Origin: Natronosalvus sp042663485
GTDB lineage: Archaea; Halobacteriota; Halobacteria; Halobacteriales; Natrialbaceae
Reading direction: 5' to 3' (one strand)
DNA: 64,000 nucleotides
NCBI GenBank assembly: GCA_042663485.1
Contig: JBHTAF010000006.1
Translations under genes and position numbers: made by a program
Notes under the pieces: generated by a model
Databases searched by the model: none
What the model was told of the DNA's origin: nothing
What the model saw: the letters and a program-made list of their open reading frames with translations, nothing else
Part shown: piece after piece, positions 1 to 9,215 of the stretch
How positions within the stretch are numbered: the first letter of the stretch is position 1
Layout: each line of letters opens with the position of its first letter

Positions 1-183
1 CGACGACATCGACATCTCGGCGGCATCGAACTCCTGGTGTTTTAGCATTCGCCAGAACGTCTCCTCAATCTGAAGTGGGAGGAACGTCAAGTCGATTCCT
101 TCAGGAGCGACGGTTCCGTCGTAGAGTGCTTTCGTTCGTCCGTTCACGTCACAAGAGAGCGCAATTTCAACGTTTGTTGTCAT
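1..183 (-). CDS. 4,5-dihydroxyphthalate decarboxylase-like / substrate-binding protein, N-terminal part
   Basis: The reading frame starts at an ATG read leftward from base 183 and runs off the window, giving 61 residues. The translation has the family's hallmark opening: a short strand ending in Cys, then VAPEGIDL and EETFWRMLKHQEFDAAEMS. This matches the group annotated as 4,5-dihydroxyphthalate decarboxylase or as related periplasmic-binding-fold proteins. Members either act in phthalate catabolism or bind ABC-transporter substrates. With only the N-terminus visible these roles cannot be separated. There is no signal peptide, which slightly favours a cytoplasmic enzyme-like role. It fits the aromatic-catabolism theme of the window. 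Confidence 0.72.
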   Translation of the reverse strand, partial: MTTNVEIALSCDVNGRTKALYDGTVAPEGIDLTFLPLQIEETFWRMLKHQEFDAAEMSMSS

Positions 184-657
184 GGTTTGATGAGTGGGCG
201 TGGATATGTCGTTCCAGCAATGATGTAATCCAATGGCGAGAACCACTATCGATTCGTGCCATTCCATCTGAGTGGCTGCCGCCGTATTGTTTTCTTGGTA
301 CGACGATTATCTGGAACGCATACTCCAAACACACTCGTTGCTTTAGACGCCTTTGGATCATAAACGCTTTGTTAGGACTGTACATCGCCTATCCGGTTAT
401 GTTCAAAAACGCATGAAATACGATCTTTGATTTTTCACGAGGTATTGAGAAGATTGACTTTACTAGAAGTGTTCAGCTGGGAACTTCTCTAGCAGCAGGA
501 AGCGAAGAATATCACCGATACCTTAACAGAACCTCATGTTGCCGCTTCCACTGTCAGGATTCGACGGGTCACCGGTACATTGCTGCTCGGCATAAAAATT
601 TCGCTGACGTAATTTCGTCACGTTCAGTCGTTTCTCTAAGTTGAATTATTGTGACGG
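184..657. other. Intergenic region without recognised gene
   Basis: This holds the upstream region of the leftward partial gene and the 3' side of the extradiol dioxygenase. I see no reading frame with family resemblance. A rightward frame at 75-416 overlaps the real leftward gene and is treated as a shadow. The stretch is relatively AT-rich with short A/T runs, and no clear repeat or RNA gene was seen. Confidence 0.5.
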
Positions 658-1566
658 TTATTTGAGGTTGAACAACCCGGAACCTTTAGAGAACGACGCC
701 GGTGGATCTGGTCCCCAGGCAGTCGTTGCGCTTTCGTAATCGTCGGAATGGTTCGGTTCATCGGTCATGACAACCGCCATTTCTGTGCAGAGCTCGAATC
801 GGTTTCCGCCGGGCTCCCAGAAGTAGGCGTAGATGTTATTCCCTGCGTGATGGCGACCGATCCCTCGTTCAATCTCGCACCCGGCCCCGACCACCCTATC
901 GATAAATTGCTTGAGGTGGTCCATGCTGTCGAATGACCAGGCGAGATGGTGTAGACTGGCCTCTCCGTCTTCACCTAACATTGCTGCGGATTTCAACGCG
1001 ATGTCGTGATGGAAGGTATTGCTCCGGGCAAAAGCTAGTTCGGGATTTTCACGGTCGCCCGCGGTATCTGAAATCTTGAAATCGAGAACGTCTCGGAGAA
1101 AACCAAGATCCTCGTTCAATGTTGGCGTGAGAAACTGAATGTGATCGATGTCGGCTGGCGCCTGACCACTGCGCGCGTGTGGTGGGTTCTCAAAGTGTTG
1201 ATAGGCGCCGTCAGCGACGGTAACAATTTCCATGGAAAACCCGCTAGAGAGATCAAACCGAACGCCCGTCTCCTGTCCTGGTTCGTCACCGTCTGTTCGG
1301 ATGGGATCGAAGCCCGCATCATTGAGTTCTTCTTCGTACTCGTCAACAACTGTGGCGTCACTCGCTCGGACGGCGAAGTGCTCGACGCCGGATCCACCTT
1401 CGACGACTGCTATGTCGTAATTATTGTCACGACCACAGCCAAGGTAGACGATGTCATCTTCTCGAGTGAGTTCGACCAATCCCATTGCACCAGTGTAAAA
1501 ATCCACCGCCGATTCAAGATTGGTAACACCCATTCTTGCATGTTCGATACGTTGTAGTCTCGCCAT
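658..1566 (-). CDS. Type I extradiol (catechol 2,3-) dioxygenase, two VOC domains
   Basis: A 302-residue protein with two vicinal-oxygen-chelate domains (about 6-125 and 138-265), the usual size for catechol 2,3-dioxygenase or BphC-type enzymes. These cleave catecholic rings next to the hydroxyls using Fe(II). The Fe ligand triad is present as H142 (IDHIQF), His206/207 (SLHHLAW) and E258 (RFELCTE). The catalytic His of the family (TFHHDIAL, 186-187), H240 and Tyr246/248 are also present, so it should be active. The true substrate is not readable from sequence. It is read leftward, alone, with an AT-rich box about 27 bases before the ATG. A degraded relative of its C-terminal half lies at about 16.86-17.05 kb. 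Confidence 0.88.
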   Translation of the reverse strand: MARLQRIEHARMGVTNLESAVDFYTGAMGLVELTREDDIVYLGCGRDNNYDIAVVEGGSGVEHFAVRASDATVVDEYEEELNDAGFDPIRTDGDEPGQETGVRFDLSSGFSMEIVTVADGAYQHFENPPHARSGQAPADIDHIQFLTPTLNEDLGFLRDVLDFKISDTAGDRENPELAFARSNTFHHDIALKSAAMLGEDGEASLHHLAWSFDSMDHLKQFIDRVVGAGCEIERGIGRHHAGNNIYAYFWEPGGNRFELCTEMAVVMTDEPNHSDDYESATTAWGPDPPASFSKGSGLFNLK

Positions 1567-1984
1567 ATCGGCAGTTGATATTCGAGTAGAATGTAGTTAG
1601 GGGTTCCGGCGAAATCTTTCTTTATATAGTGTGTTGTCGTATATCTGTTGCCTGCGTTCGGAACGATCATCTACAATGTACAAGTTATCGAAGAACAATC
1701 TATTACCAGCATTGTCTAGTTTATCCACTGGCATCTTTCCGTTGAGTGACTGATGGTCGTTGCGTATTGTAGTGTACGAACTGTTCGAGCTAATCCTTGG
1801 TGCTTGCTTGACTGCCCATAGACGAGTTGTGGAAGCGGTCAACTTACATATTCGGGTATGAAACCACTTTTAGACCAGGTTTCGGCCAACGTAGTTGAGT
1901 TGACGCCAGCCCTAACCAGGAGGGGAAGTTAAATAGCCGTAGTTATCGATGAGACAGATCGTAGTTTTCGGTCAATCAACACAG

Positions 1985-2310
1985 GAACGCGGCGGCTAGA
2001 ACGGTGCTTCACCGCCAAAGACTTCGACATCGAGAAGCAACCGAGACTCGAGGTCTATTGCAGCGTATACCAACCACCATTAATCTTGATAACAATCTCA
2101 TCAACGACGGCTCGCTATCGGCGGGCCTAGCACGTTATCGGCCAGCTGATGTACTTACTGCCAGATTGTCTGTTGAAAGCGTTCAAAGCCGAGGAGTGAA
2201 CAATCGTTTGTGTTTCCCGAAGCGAACAACCATCGGTATAGGGCCAGACGTCGTCGCTCGTGAGAGTGTTCGCCGTCTGTTTGTGCTCCCATGGTTCATC
2301 AAACTTCAAT
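1985..2310 (-). pseudogene. IS6-type transposase remnant (N-terminal half)
   Basis: Read leftward, several frames carry pieces of a haloarchaeal IS6-family transposase: GCSLRETQTIVH, then after a shift LGFERFQQTIWQ, HQLADNVLGPPIAS, VVDEIVIKINGGWYT and, after another shift, AAIDLESRLLLDVEVF. The VDE segment carries the first Asp of the DDE triad. Frameshifts and stops show it is dead, and the C-terminal half is missing. Bases 1567-1984, between this and the dioxygenase, hold no recognised gene. Confidence 0.72.
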
Positions 2311-2546
2311 GCGTGGCTCTTGCTGAACAGGTCTGCAAATATGATTCCAGATTTGATCTACGATTCGCTCACTCCTCAAACCAGCCTAACTAAGCGGTGC
2401 CTATTTATTAAATACTTCAGTAGTAAAGGGCTGTGACCCGGATATCCAACGCTCCGTGTTGAAGAATGGCCCCTAATGTGGTCAAGTCTGTGTCGCAGTC
2501 CGCGGACACTCGGCATCTCTGAACAGGGTGCCGGATGCAGCGCTCG

Positions 2547-2642
2547 TCAGGTGGATAACCGCCCCCCGTCAACGACGATAGCAGATCCGTGTACGAATGA
2601 AGAGTCGTCGCTCACGAGGAAGACCGCCGCGTCGGCGATTCT
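2547..2642 (-). pseudogene. C-terminal scrap of a short-chain dehydrogenase
   Basis: The leftward frame reads IADAAVFLVSDDSSFVHGSA then IVVDGG before a stop, which is the standard C-terminal end of an SDR-family (FabG-like) dehydrogenase. The similarity stops abruptly at about base 2640. There the opposite strand begins to encode the tail of an Fe-S oxidoreductase, so this marks a recombination breakpoint. No catalytic part remains. Confidence 0.7.
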
Positions 2643-3378
2643 CTTTCCGGACACGCACACGAACTACAGTCACCCCGAAGTCGGGAAAGCCGCCATCAAG
2701 GTGCTGGAAGCAGCCGGCATTCATGTCGATGTTGCGAACCAGACCGACAGTGGTCGTCCAGCCTACTCCAAAGGGTTCATCGACGAGGCCCGTGAGGCGG
2801 CCCGCGAGGTGGTCGAATCGCTGGCACCGCGCATCGATGACGGCTGGGACGTGGTTGTTGTCGAACCAAGTGACGCGGTCATGCTCCAGTTGGATTACGG
2901 CGACCTATTGTCGGGAGACGCCACGAGCACAGTTCGCGAGAACACCTACGGCGTCTGTGAATACCTCAATGTGTTCCAACTGGACGAGGATGTCGCGTTC
3001 GACGTCCCCGATCGATCGATAGCCTATCACGGCCACTGCCACCAAAAGGCTACCAAGAAGGACCACCACGCGGTCAGCGCTCTCAGACGGGCGGGTTACG
3101 AAATCAATCCGCTCGATAGTGGCTGCTGCGGGATGGCTGGGAGCTTCGGTTACGAGTCCGAACACTACGCAATGAGCGAGACGATTGGCGAGACACTCGC
3201 GGACCAAGTCGCGAGGAGCGAGGCCGAGGCGGTCATAGCGCCGGGCGCGTCCTGTCGTACTCAGCTGTCAGATCTCGGCGTTTCGGGCCACACAGCTCTC
3301 TTTGTTGCTGAACAGCGAGATGGACCACCGACGCCCATCGAGGCATTAGCGGCGGGAATCTCCGCGGACGCCTCGTAA
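2638..3378 (+). pseudogene. Truncated FAD/Fe-S (D-lactate-dehydrogenase-like) oxidoreductase, C-terminal CCG-domain part
   Basis: From LFPDTHTNYSHPEVG to the stop this matches the C-terminal Fe-S module of large haloarchaeal FAD-plus-Fe-S oxidoreductases of the GlcD/Dld type. It includes the YHGHCHQKA segment and the DSGCCGMAGSFGYE CCG motif that binds a cluster. These proteins are normally about 1000 residues, and the FAD domains and CxxCxxC ferredoxin part are absent. The frame stays open back to 2476, but those 54 codons are antisense to an SDR fragment and are not native. The remaining 247 codons are intact and could be expressed, but they are unlikely to form a complete enzyme. Confidence 0.72.
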
Positions 3379-3405
3379 ACCGAGCACATTGCGAAAAGGA
3401 AACCA

Positions 3406-3413
3406 TTTATTAT
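3406..3413 (+). promoter_or_regulatory. TATA-like box of the FAH-family gene
   Basis: TTTATTAT is centred about 27 bases before the ATG at 3436, the spacing expected for an archaeal TATA box with a leaderless transcript. This is why the ATG at 3412, which lies inside the box, is rejected as the start. Confidence 0.55.
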
Positions 3414-3435
3414 GTGTTCTACCGATTGTCCGTGT

Positions 3436-4314
3436 ATGCGATTCGTCCGCTACAGTGATGGCCAACTTGGACTGCTCACCGACGACGGAACAGGCGTCAT
3501 CGAACTGTCCGATCGGCTCGGCATTGATGGGTCAGAACCGTTGATCGAGTATATTAAAGGCGACTACGACGCTAGCGAGTACAAGGGCGCCGACCCAGAT
3601 CACGATGTCGAAAGCGTAGAACTGAAATCTCCTGTCGGACGTCCGGGAAAGGTCATCGCAGCACCGCTAAACTACGAGAATCACATTGAGGAGGCGATCT
3701 CGGACAAAGACATCACCACTGACGAGTGGTTCTCCATCAAGGATAAGGGATACTTCCTGAAGGCGCCGTCCAGCGTCGTCGGGCCTGATCACGGTATCGA
3801 ACTCCCGTTCTCTGATCGGAGAACCGACCACGAGATCGAACTCGCGTTCGTCATGGGCGACGATGTCAAGGATATTAATGCTGAGGACGCGTGGGACCAC
3901 ATCTTCGGTTACACGATTCTCCTCGACATTTCGTTGCGAGGTGGCCAGGACCGCTCGAACCGTAAGTCCTACGATACTTTCACTGTCATCGGCCCCTGCG
4001 TGATTACGGCCGATGAGATTGACGACCCCCAGGACCTCCAGATGGAGCTTACGCTCAATGGCGAGCGGCGCCAGTACGAGAACACGGGAGACATGGTATA
4101 CACGTGCGCAGACATCGTCCAATATGCTTCGCTAGGCGCATCCATTGAGACCGGAGACATCATTACTACCGGGACACCCGAAGGCGTTAGTGAACTCTCT
4201 GGTGGAGACACTATCAAAGCCGAAATTGAAGACATCGGATCAATGACTGTTGACGTTAACCAACGTGATGTCAGCTATACCGAGGCTGACGTTACTAAGT
4301 CTGGAAAGGAGTGA
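3436..4314 (+). CDS. Fumarylacetoacetate hydrolase (FAH) family protein
   Basis: A 292-residue FAH-fold protein starting MRFVRY. The core carries the family signature (KAPSSVVGP, then a DHEIELAFVMG segment with two acidic metal ligands, ILLDIS, and the GTPEGV loop near the C-terminus). Family members cleave or hydrate 2-oxo acids: acylpyruvate hydrolases, 2-hydroxyhepta-2,4-diene-1,7-dioate isomerases and 2-keto-4-pentenoate hydratases. It lies next to a maleate isomerase and a dicarboxylate carrier, and a gentisate dioxygenase is also in the window. My best inference is hydrolysis of maleylpyruvate or fumarylpyruvate. A role after the extradiol dioxygenase is the alternative. Confidence 0.85.
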   Translation: MRFVRYSDGQLGLLTDDGTGVIELSDRLGIDGSEPLIEYIKGDYDASEYKGADPDHDVESVELKSPVGRPGKVIAAPLNYENHIEEAISDKDITTDEWFSIKDKGYFLKAPSSVVGPDHGIELPFSDRRTDHEIELAFVMGDDVKDINAEDAWDHIFGYTILLDISLRGGQDRSNRKSYDTFTVIGPCVITADEIDDPQDLQMELTLNGERRQYENTGDMVYTCADIVQYASLGASIETGDIITTGTPEGVSELSGGDTIKAEIEDIGSMTVDVNQRDVSYTEADVTKSGKE

Positions 4315-4527
4315 AGCGACATTAGGCTCCCTTCTTGTTATTAGAATGAAAGCGGCGAAGAGACCGAAAGTGCTAAACGAGCCCTTCGCAGCGGAATACC
4401 GCTGTACTCGTCAACCTAGTCGTTTCGTCGACTATCTGATTGATTGATTACCGATACAACCTCAGATCACTTATTCGCGGCAATCTACTGGGACAGAGGC
4501 CTTGATGTGGCTCCGTCCGTAAGTAGC

Positions 4528-5295
4528 TTAATTGATTGGCTCATTCATCTTACCCGCGAGTAAGCGTCCTGCCCCTGGGACTTGAGTACTGAGGTTAAGA
4601 TGGTCGAGAATCTCGTATGTTGTGGCAGTTGCTGCTGAGAACACCGGCAGTCCAAACTTGTCCTCCGCAGCCTGGATCGAATTGAGGGACGGCATCTGGA
4701 CGCAAGAAGAGAGGACGAGTGCGTCGGAACTCTCGGTGTCGAGGTCATCGGCGATGTTGAGGAGGTTGCGCTGATCAAGTTGTGCAACTTCCAAGTTGTC
4801 TGGACACTCCAGGGTCTCGTAATCGATCACGTTGACACCAGCGCTCTCAAAGTAGTCGATCACTGTTCGAGTAAGTTCCTCCATGTATGGTGCGATCAGC
4901 GAGACTTTATTGGCTTCGAGTCTGCTGAGTGCACGTACTAGCGCGCCGGCGCTCGTCACGACGGGTGCCTCGCCACCGTTTTCGACGGTCTTCTCATGGA
5001 GTATCGCCTCGCTTTCCTCATGGTAACCGGGACCCTGGGCCATGATGCCGATAAGACATGCGTACGCGAGAACATCACATCGTGCGTCCGATAGCAAGGT
5101 AGCGCAGTGCTCCGATTGTTCGTCCATACGCTCTAATTCTTCTTGGGTGACACTTTGCATGCGCATTCGGCTGGAGTGAAACGTAAACTGCTCGCCGTAG
5201 TAATGCGGTCGACCATTCATCATTGCCGGTATCTCGGTCTCCATCGTAACATTCGAACTGGGCACAATTAGCCCGATTCGGAAGCTATCAGCCAT
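4528..5295 (-). CDS. Maleate cis-trans isomerase (Asp/Glu racemase superfamily)
   Basis: A 255-residue protein beginning with the typical IGLIVPSSNVTMETEIPAM. It carries the two catalytic cysteines of the family, C80 (LAYACLIGIMAQG) and C198 (LSSCVQMPSL). Maleate isomerases convert maleate to fumarate through covalent attack by Cys, without cofactor. Arylmalonate decarboxylase is a related fold, but the first Cys and the IMAQG context favour the isomerase. It converges with the FAH-family gene across about 210 bases and lies upstream of a co-directional dicarboxylate carrier across an IS scar. Fumarate would feed the TCA cycle. Confidence 0.85.
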   Translation of the reverse strand: MADSFRIGLIVPSSNVTMETEIPAMMNGRPHYYGEQFTFHSSRMRMQSVTQEELERMDEQSEHCATLLSDARCDVLAYACLIGIMAQGPGYHEESEAILHEKTVENGGEAPVVTSAGALVRALSRLEANKVSLIAPYMEELTRTVIDYFESAGVNVIDYETLECPDNLEVAQLDQRNLLNIADDLDTESSDALVLSSCVQMPSLNSIQAAEDKFGLPVFSAATATTYEILDHLNLSTQVPGAGRLLAGKMNEPIN

Positions 5296-5434
5296 AGTTC
5301 GTCAAGAACTATTTGTCCATACAGATATAAAGGTTCGTACGACAAGAACCGTTCTGTTTAGCTTTCCAAGTATACCAGTCGGCGGAAGCTTGCTGCAATA
5401 ATTTAGCACCTACACAACAACGATGATATATTAT

Positions 5435-5445
5435 GGGGGGGGGGG
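5435..5445. repeat. Run of 11 G residues
   Basis: An uninterrupted G tract, the longest homopolymer I noticed in the window. It lies just beyond the degraded transposase fragment, between the maleate isomerase and dicarboxylate carrier genes. It is slippage-prone and may vary between reads or cells. Confidence 0.8.
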
Positions 5446-5459
5446 CATATGACAAAAAT

Positions 5460-5690
5460 AGGAAAATAATGATGCTCCGAGTTCAATATCGTTTCATCTA
5501 AACTAAACTCTTGCCGGTGGACACCTGCTCGGAAATGCTGTGCAGTATCGACGAGAAACACAGTATTATTAACGTCATGTTTCTGCTGGAGTTCACGCGG
5601 AAACATCTGTGTCAGCGCGACCCCCCTGTCGTCAAAAACAGCCAGATTTGCAAGAACGAGTTCAGTTAGAGACAGACTGAGCGTATGTTC
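5460..5690 (-). pseudogene. IS6-type transposase remnant, second subtype
   Basis: The leftward frame reads GVALTQMFPRELQQKHDVNN followed by TVFLVDTAQHF, closely matching the central catalytic segment (second Asp, FLVD) of the haloarchaeal IS6 transposases that carry VALTxxFLRELxxKHDV. Both ends are missing. The subtype differs from the remnants at 2.0 and 54.5 kb, so at least two different elements have visited this region. Confidence 0.68.
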
Positions 5691-5713
5691 TTCGGTCGTG
5701 AAATAATTGGTTC

Positions 5714-7096
5714 TCAGTAAAGCACTAATAAGAACAGAATCTGAGGAACTATTAAAAGCAGTATTGAGCTCACCGTCACTATGGAGACGGTCCGAATAAG
5801 CTCTTTGGCACTAATATCCTCCAGACCAAGGATTGCTACTAATACCATTGACTGGTAAGGAAAGAAATAGGAAGTATCGAGTGCCAGCGCTTCAGAGAGA
5901 ACGATTGGAACTACAGGGAGTCCGGCTTGTTGGGCATAGGAAACCACTATTGGAGTCATGACGCTAGCGAGGGCAAGCCCCTCAATGAGGAGCATGAGAG
6001 CACTTGTAACAAAGAAAACGGCAATCATTGCGAGACCGAGAGGTAGATCGCCTGGTAAGAGCGACAGTAGTGAGTTGGCAGCCATATTGGTGAATCCGGT
6101 TTCTTGGAGACCAGAAGCGATGGCGAAGACGGCACCGACAAAAAAGATGAGTGAAAAGTTTATCTCGTGTACAGCGTCGAACTCTATCACCCCCACACGA
6201 GGCGACAGCGTGAGCACGACCACTAGGAGGGCACCGAATAGTGGGTGAAGTCCATGGATAAAATCAGTCGCCCAAATCATAACACCGACTAACAGAAAGA
6301 GGAGCATCTGTCGTTCGTGCCCTGTTGCGACGTAGTCATCGTGTTCACGTGACTTAATTTCACAGTTGGGTGCGGGCCGATACATAACATAGATGATGAG
6401 CGTAATAAGCGCAGCCCTGGCAAGACTCGTTACAGGAAACATCACCAGTATCCAAAACGACCAATTTATTGTTTGTCCAGTAGTGGACTCGAGGATGCCG
6501 GAAGTGACGATGTTCGGAAGAGATGCTGTCAATACTCCGCCGGAGGCGTGCCAGGTAACGATTAACGGTCCGAGGAAAATTCCGATTTGGGCACGACGAG
6601 AGTCAAATACATCTTTAATGTCTGAAAGGAGCGGGGCAAACATCAGCACGCGAACGAGCGCTGAGGGTAACAGGAGAGTAAACATGAGTCCGGCAAAGCA
6701 TAGAATGATAAGTAACTGACGGTAGATGTCGACTGAATCCACAGAATCATGCGCTGTACCGGAGGATACTCTGCCAAGGAGCCATTCCTTAAACCACTCC
6801 CCGAGACCGCTCTGGTTAGTCGCTTCCCCGATAATTAGTCCGAACACAATGAGCCACGTCGCCGGGGACTGGAACCCTATAAAGGCAAGATTCGGTGAAA
6901 ATGAAATTCCGATGAGACCAATCCCGAGTAGGCCGACGAACCATGGGGGAACGGGGTTACCGACCCAGAGGATTATACAAAAGGCGGTGATGGCGAGTAT
7001 CGTCGCTACAGAGTGTTGGGTAGGGGCTACGAAGATGATTACCGTCCCGGCGAGAACTGCGACGGGTAACGCGTACCATGACCTATCCATATACAC
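5714..7096 (-). CDS. DASS/SLC13-family dicarboxylate transporter
   Basis: A 460-residue membrane protein with about eleven to twelve hydrophobic segments. It opens with several helices and the NPVPPWFVGLLGIGLIG stretch typical of divalent-anion:Na+ symporters (citrate/succinate/sulfate carriers). A later repeat carries the FVTSALMLLIEGLALASVMTP segment in place of the usual SNT-type motif. It probably imports a di- or tricarboxylate such as maleate, fumarate or a related acid, which suits the neighbouring maleate isomerase. An ATG two codons in (7090) is an alternative start. It is read leftward, away from the DMT gene. Confidence 0.8.
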   Translation of the reverse strand: MYMDRSWYALPVAVLAGTVIIFVAPTQHSVATILAITAFCIILWVGNPVPPWFVGLLGIGLIGISFSPNLAFIGFQSPATWLIVFGLIIGEATNQSGLGEWFKEWLLGRVSSGTAHDSVDSVDIYRQLLIILCFAGLMFTLLLPSALVRVLMFAPLLSDIKDVFDSRRAQIGIFLGPLIVTWHASGGVLTASLPNIVTSGILESTTGQTINWSFWILVMFPVTSLARAALITLIIYVMYRPAPNCEIKSREHDDYVATGHERQMLLFLLVGVMIWATDFIHGLHPLFGALLVVVLTLSPRVGVIEFDAVHEINFSLIFFVGAVFAIASGLQETGFTNMAANSLLSLLPGDLPLGLAMIAVFFVTSALMLLIEGLALASVMTPIVVSYAQQAGLPVVPIVLSEALALDTSYFFPYQSMVLVAILGLEDISAKELIRTVSIVTVSSILLLIVPQILFLLVLY

Positions 7097-7322
7097 CGAA
7101 GGTATCTGCGGGTGATTAAAATACCATCGGCGATGACACTGGTTTCACCAATGAGAGTCGAGTGGGGCTCTCCATTTTGAGTGGTGAGATCTGGCCGCCT
7201 CGTGATCTGTTCATTGTGATCGAGGGCACTACGTGTTGGTTCACATCAGCAGCGAACGTTACTTACGTCGAGAAATCAAAATAGCTAATATCGATACGAC
7301 TTCCCTATAACGTGACATTCAT

Positions 7323-8231
7323 ATGGTCGTGCCTGGGGGCATTCTTACTACCGGCATCATACTCGCTCTTCTAGCGGCATCTGCACTGGCGGTACAGACT
7401 GTCTGTATTCGGTATGGGACAGTCACTAGTCGGTCCGCTGATGCGCTCCTTGTTGTGCTTCTTGTCAACGTTGTGCTCCTGTTGCCAGCAGCGTTCCTTT
7501 TCGCCAATCCGGTCGAAAATCTTACCGACCGGTCGATAGTCGCCTTCGGTGCTGCGGGATTGGTCGGTACGATGGCCGGTCGCGCGTCCTACTACGAAGG
7601 AGTCAAGCGAATCGGTGCTAGCCGAGCGGAAGCGATCAAAGCCTCTCAGCCACTTCACGGAACGCTCATTGCGATTGCCGTCCTCGGCGAGAGCATCACC
7701 GCTGGTCACTTCCTTTCGATGCTGGGGATCGTGGTCGGAGTCGTACTCATCACATACGAGTACGCACACTCGAACCGAACTACGTCCGAAACCGGCTACA
7801 TAGCCCTCTTGTTCCCGCTCATAGGCGCTTTTTTCTACGGAATCGAACCGACGTTCGCCAAGTTCGGATTCTCAGAAGGAACGCCTGTGCTTTCGGGATT
7901 GGCGGTCAAGACAGCGACTGCCACAGTAGCATTCGCGGCGTATCTCGCCTGGCGGTCTGGACTGCCGCGGCCCTCCGCTATCAAGTCGAGTGAGTTCCCG
8001 TGGTTGTTCGCGGCCGGTCTCTGCAACACGTTCTTTCTCGTGAGTTACTACGGTGCCCTTGAGTTCACGCCAGTTTCGGTCGTCTTACCCCTCGTTCAGT
8101 CTAGCCCACTTATCGTCATCGCGATCTCTGCGTTCCTCGTGCGCAACGATCTTGAACGAGTTTCCTTTCGACTCGTTCTGGCGTCATTGGTTGTGGTGGC
8201 CGGAGCGGCAGGCGTGGCGACGTTACACTGA
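7323..8231 (+). CDS. EamA-family (DMT) transporter
   Basis: A 302-residue protein with ten predicted membrane helices built from two EamA repeats. The family signature near the end of repeat one is visible (ASQPLHGTLIAIAVLGE), and a matching stretch (PLVQSSPLIVIAISAFLV) ends repeat two. Drug/metabolite transporters of this type usually export amino acids or small metabolites, and the substrate here is unknown. A related but clearly different EamA protein is encoded convergently about 85 bases downstream. Confidence 0.82.
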   Translation: MVVPGGILTTGIILALLAASALAVQTVCIRYGTVTSRSADALLVVLLVNVVLLLPAAFLFANPVENLTDRSIVAFGAAGLVGTMAGRASYYEGVKRIGASRAEAIKASQPLHGTLIAIAVLGESITAGHFLSMLGIVVGVVLITYEYAHSNRTTSETGYIALLFPLIGAFFYGIEPTFAKFGFSEGTPVLSGLAVKTATATVAFAAYLAWRSGLPRPSAIKSSEFPWLFAAGLCNTFFLVSYYGALEFTPVSVVLPLVQSSPLIVIAISAFLVRNDLERVSFRLVLASLVVVAGAAGVATLH

Positions 8232-8315
8232 CGTTTCCTGACCACGCGGGGCCATCGCATCGGTTCTCTCGGATGCCAGTCGGTGGTCTGCATCTGAGCG
8301 GATTCTCTCCTCCGG

Positions 8316-9215
8316 TCAGAGACTGACGATTAGAATTGTGCCGATCACGACTAGTATCACTCCAAAGGTGATCCGGCGCGTCACGTGCTCAAGATCGCGC
8401 AAGAACATTGCAGTAAGTAGCAACGACATTAGAGGGGCAGTGGCGATGATGGCGTCGACGATCGCAACACGTTCGAGTTCGAGCGCGAAGAACATTGATA
8501 AGAGAGCGCTGGCGGTACAACAGCCCGTTCCAGCGCTCCAGGCGTACGAGCGGGGGCTAGCTGCAGAAATAGCATCTCGACGAAAAAGAAGGACGTACCC
8601 CCCGAGTATAACGAGACCGCCAAAAGCGTTCACTGCGATTCCCTCGATGAGTGGGATATCTGTCCGCGTGAGCCCGTAGCGGCGCATCACGTTTCCGCCA
8701 GCGAATAGTATTGCCGTCGTGAAAGGAACAAGCAGATCGATCGGATTCCACCCCCGCACGTCGCCTCCTCTGGAGAGGGATACGAATATCAAACCCAGAA
8801 CCAGGATGATGATTCCGCCTACAGTGACGAGATCGAGAGATTCGGAGAGGATTACAACTCCGAGAATTGCCACGATCAACGGCCTGCTGTTAACGACTGC
8901 CGTGTTGACGCTGGCACCCACGCGATCAACGCCCTGGTACATCACGAGGACGCCGAATCCACTGCCGACGACGCCTGCGATTAGGAATACAGCGATGTGA
9001 ACGAGCGAATGATCCGTAAGAATGGTCATCTCCGAAAATACTACTGCACCCGTCCCAAAAACGACCACCGACACCACGGCTACCGTCAGCGATACGGCTA
9101 GTGGATTCCCTCCAGATTCGATGCCGCGTTTTGCTAAGACGCCCTCCGCGCCGAAAAACACAGCTGCAATGAGTGAGGACCCAAGCGCAACGGGCGCGAT
9201 TGTAGAGGCAACCAT
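8316..9215 (-). CDS. EamA-family (DMT) transporter, convergent paralogue
   Basis: A 299-residue, ten-helix EamA protein with the repeat-one end motif (NSRPLIVAILGVVILSE) and repeat-two end motif (IIATAPLMSLLLTAMFLRD). It is similar in architecture to the convergent neighbour at 7.3 kb but not a recent copy. It is probably an exporter of small metabolites, with unknown substrate. There is no linked regulator. Confidence 0.82.
   Translation of the reverse strand: MVASTIAPVALGSSLIAAVFFGAEGVLAKRGIESGGNPLAVSLTVAVVSVVVFGTGAVVFSEMTILTDHSLVHIAVFLIAGVVGSGFGVLVMYQGVDRVGASVNTAVVNSRPLIVAILGVVILSESLDLVTVGGIIILVLGLIFVSLSRGGDVRGWNPIDLLVPFTTAILFAGGNVMRRYGLTRTDIPLIEGIAVNAFGGLVILGGYVLLFRRDAISAASPRSYAWSAGTGCCTASALLSMFFALELERVAIVDAIIATAPLMSLLLTAMFLRDLEHVTRRITFGVILVVIGTILIVSL

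Noticed and set aside
75..416. Rightward frame of 113 codons at the left edge
   Set aside because: It overlaps the leftward partial gene, which has unmistakable family motifs. The rightward translation resembles nothing.
3412..3435. Upstream ATG as the FAH-family start
   Set aside because: It lies within the TATA-like box at 3406-3413, so it would be outside the transcript.
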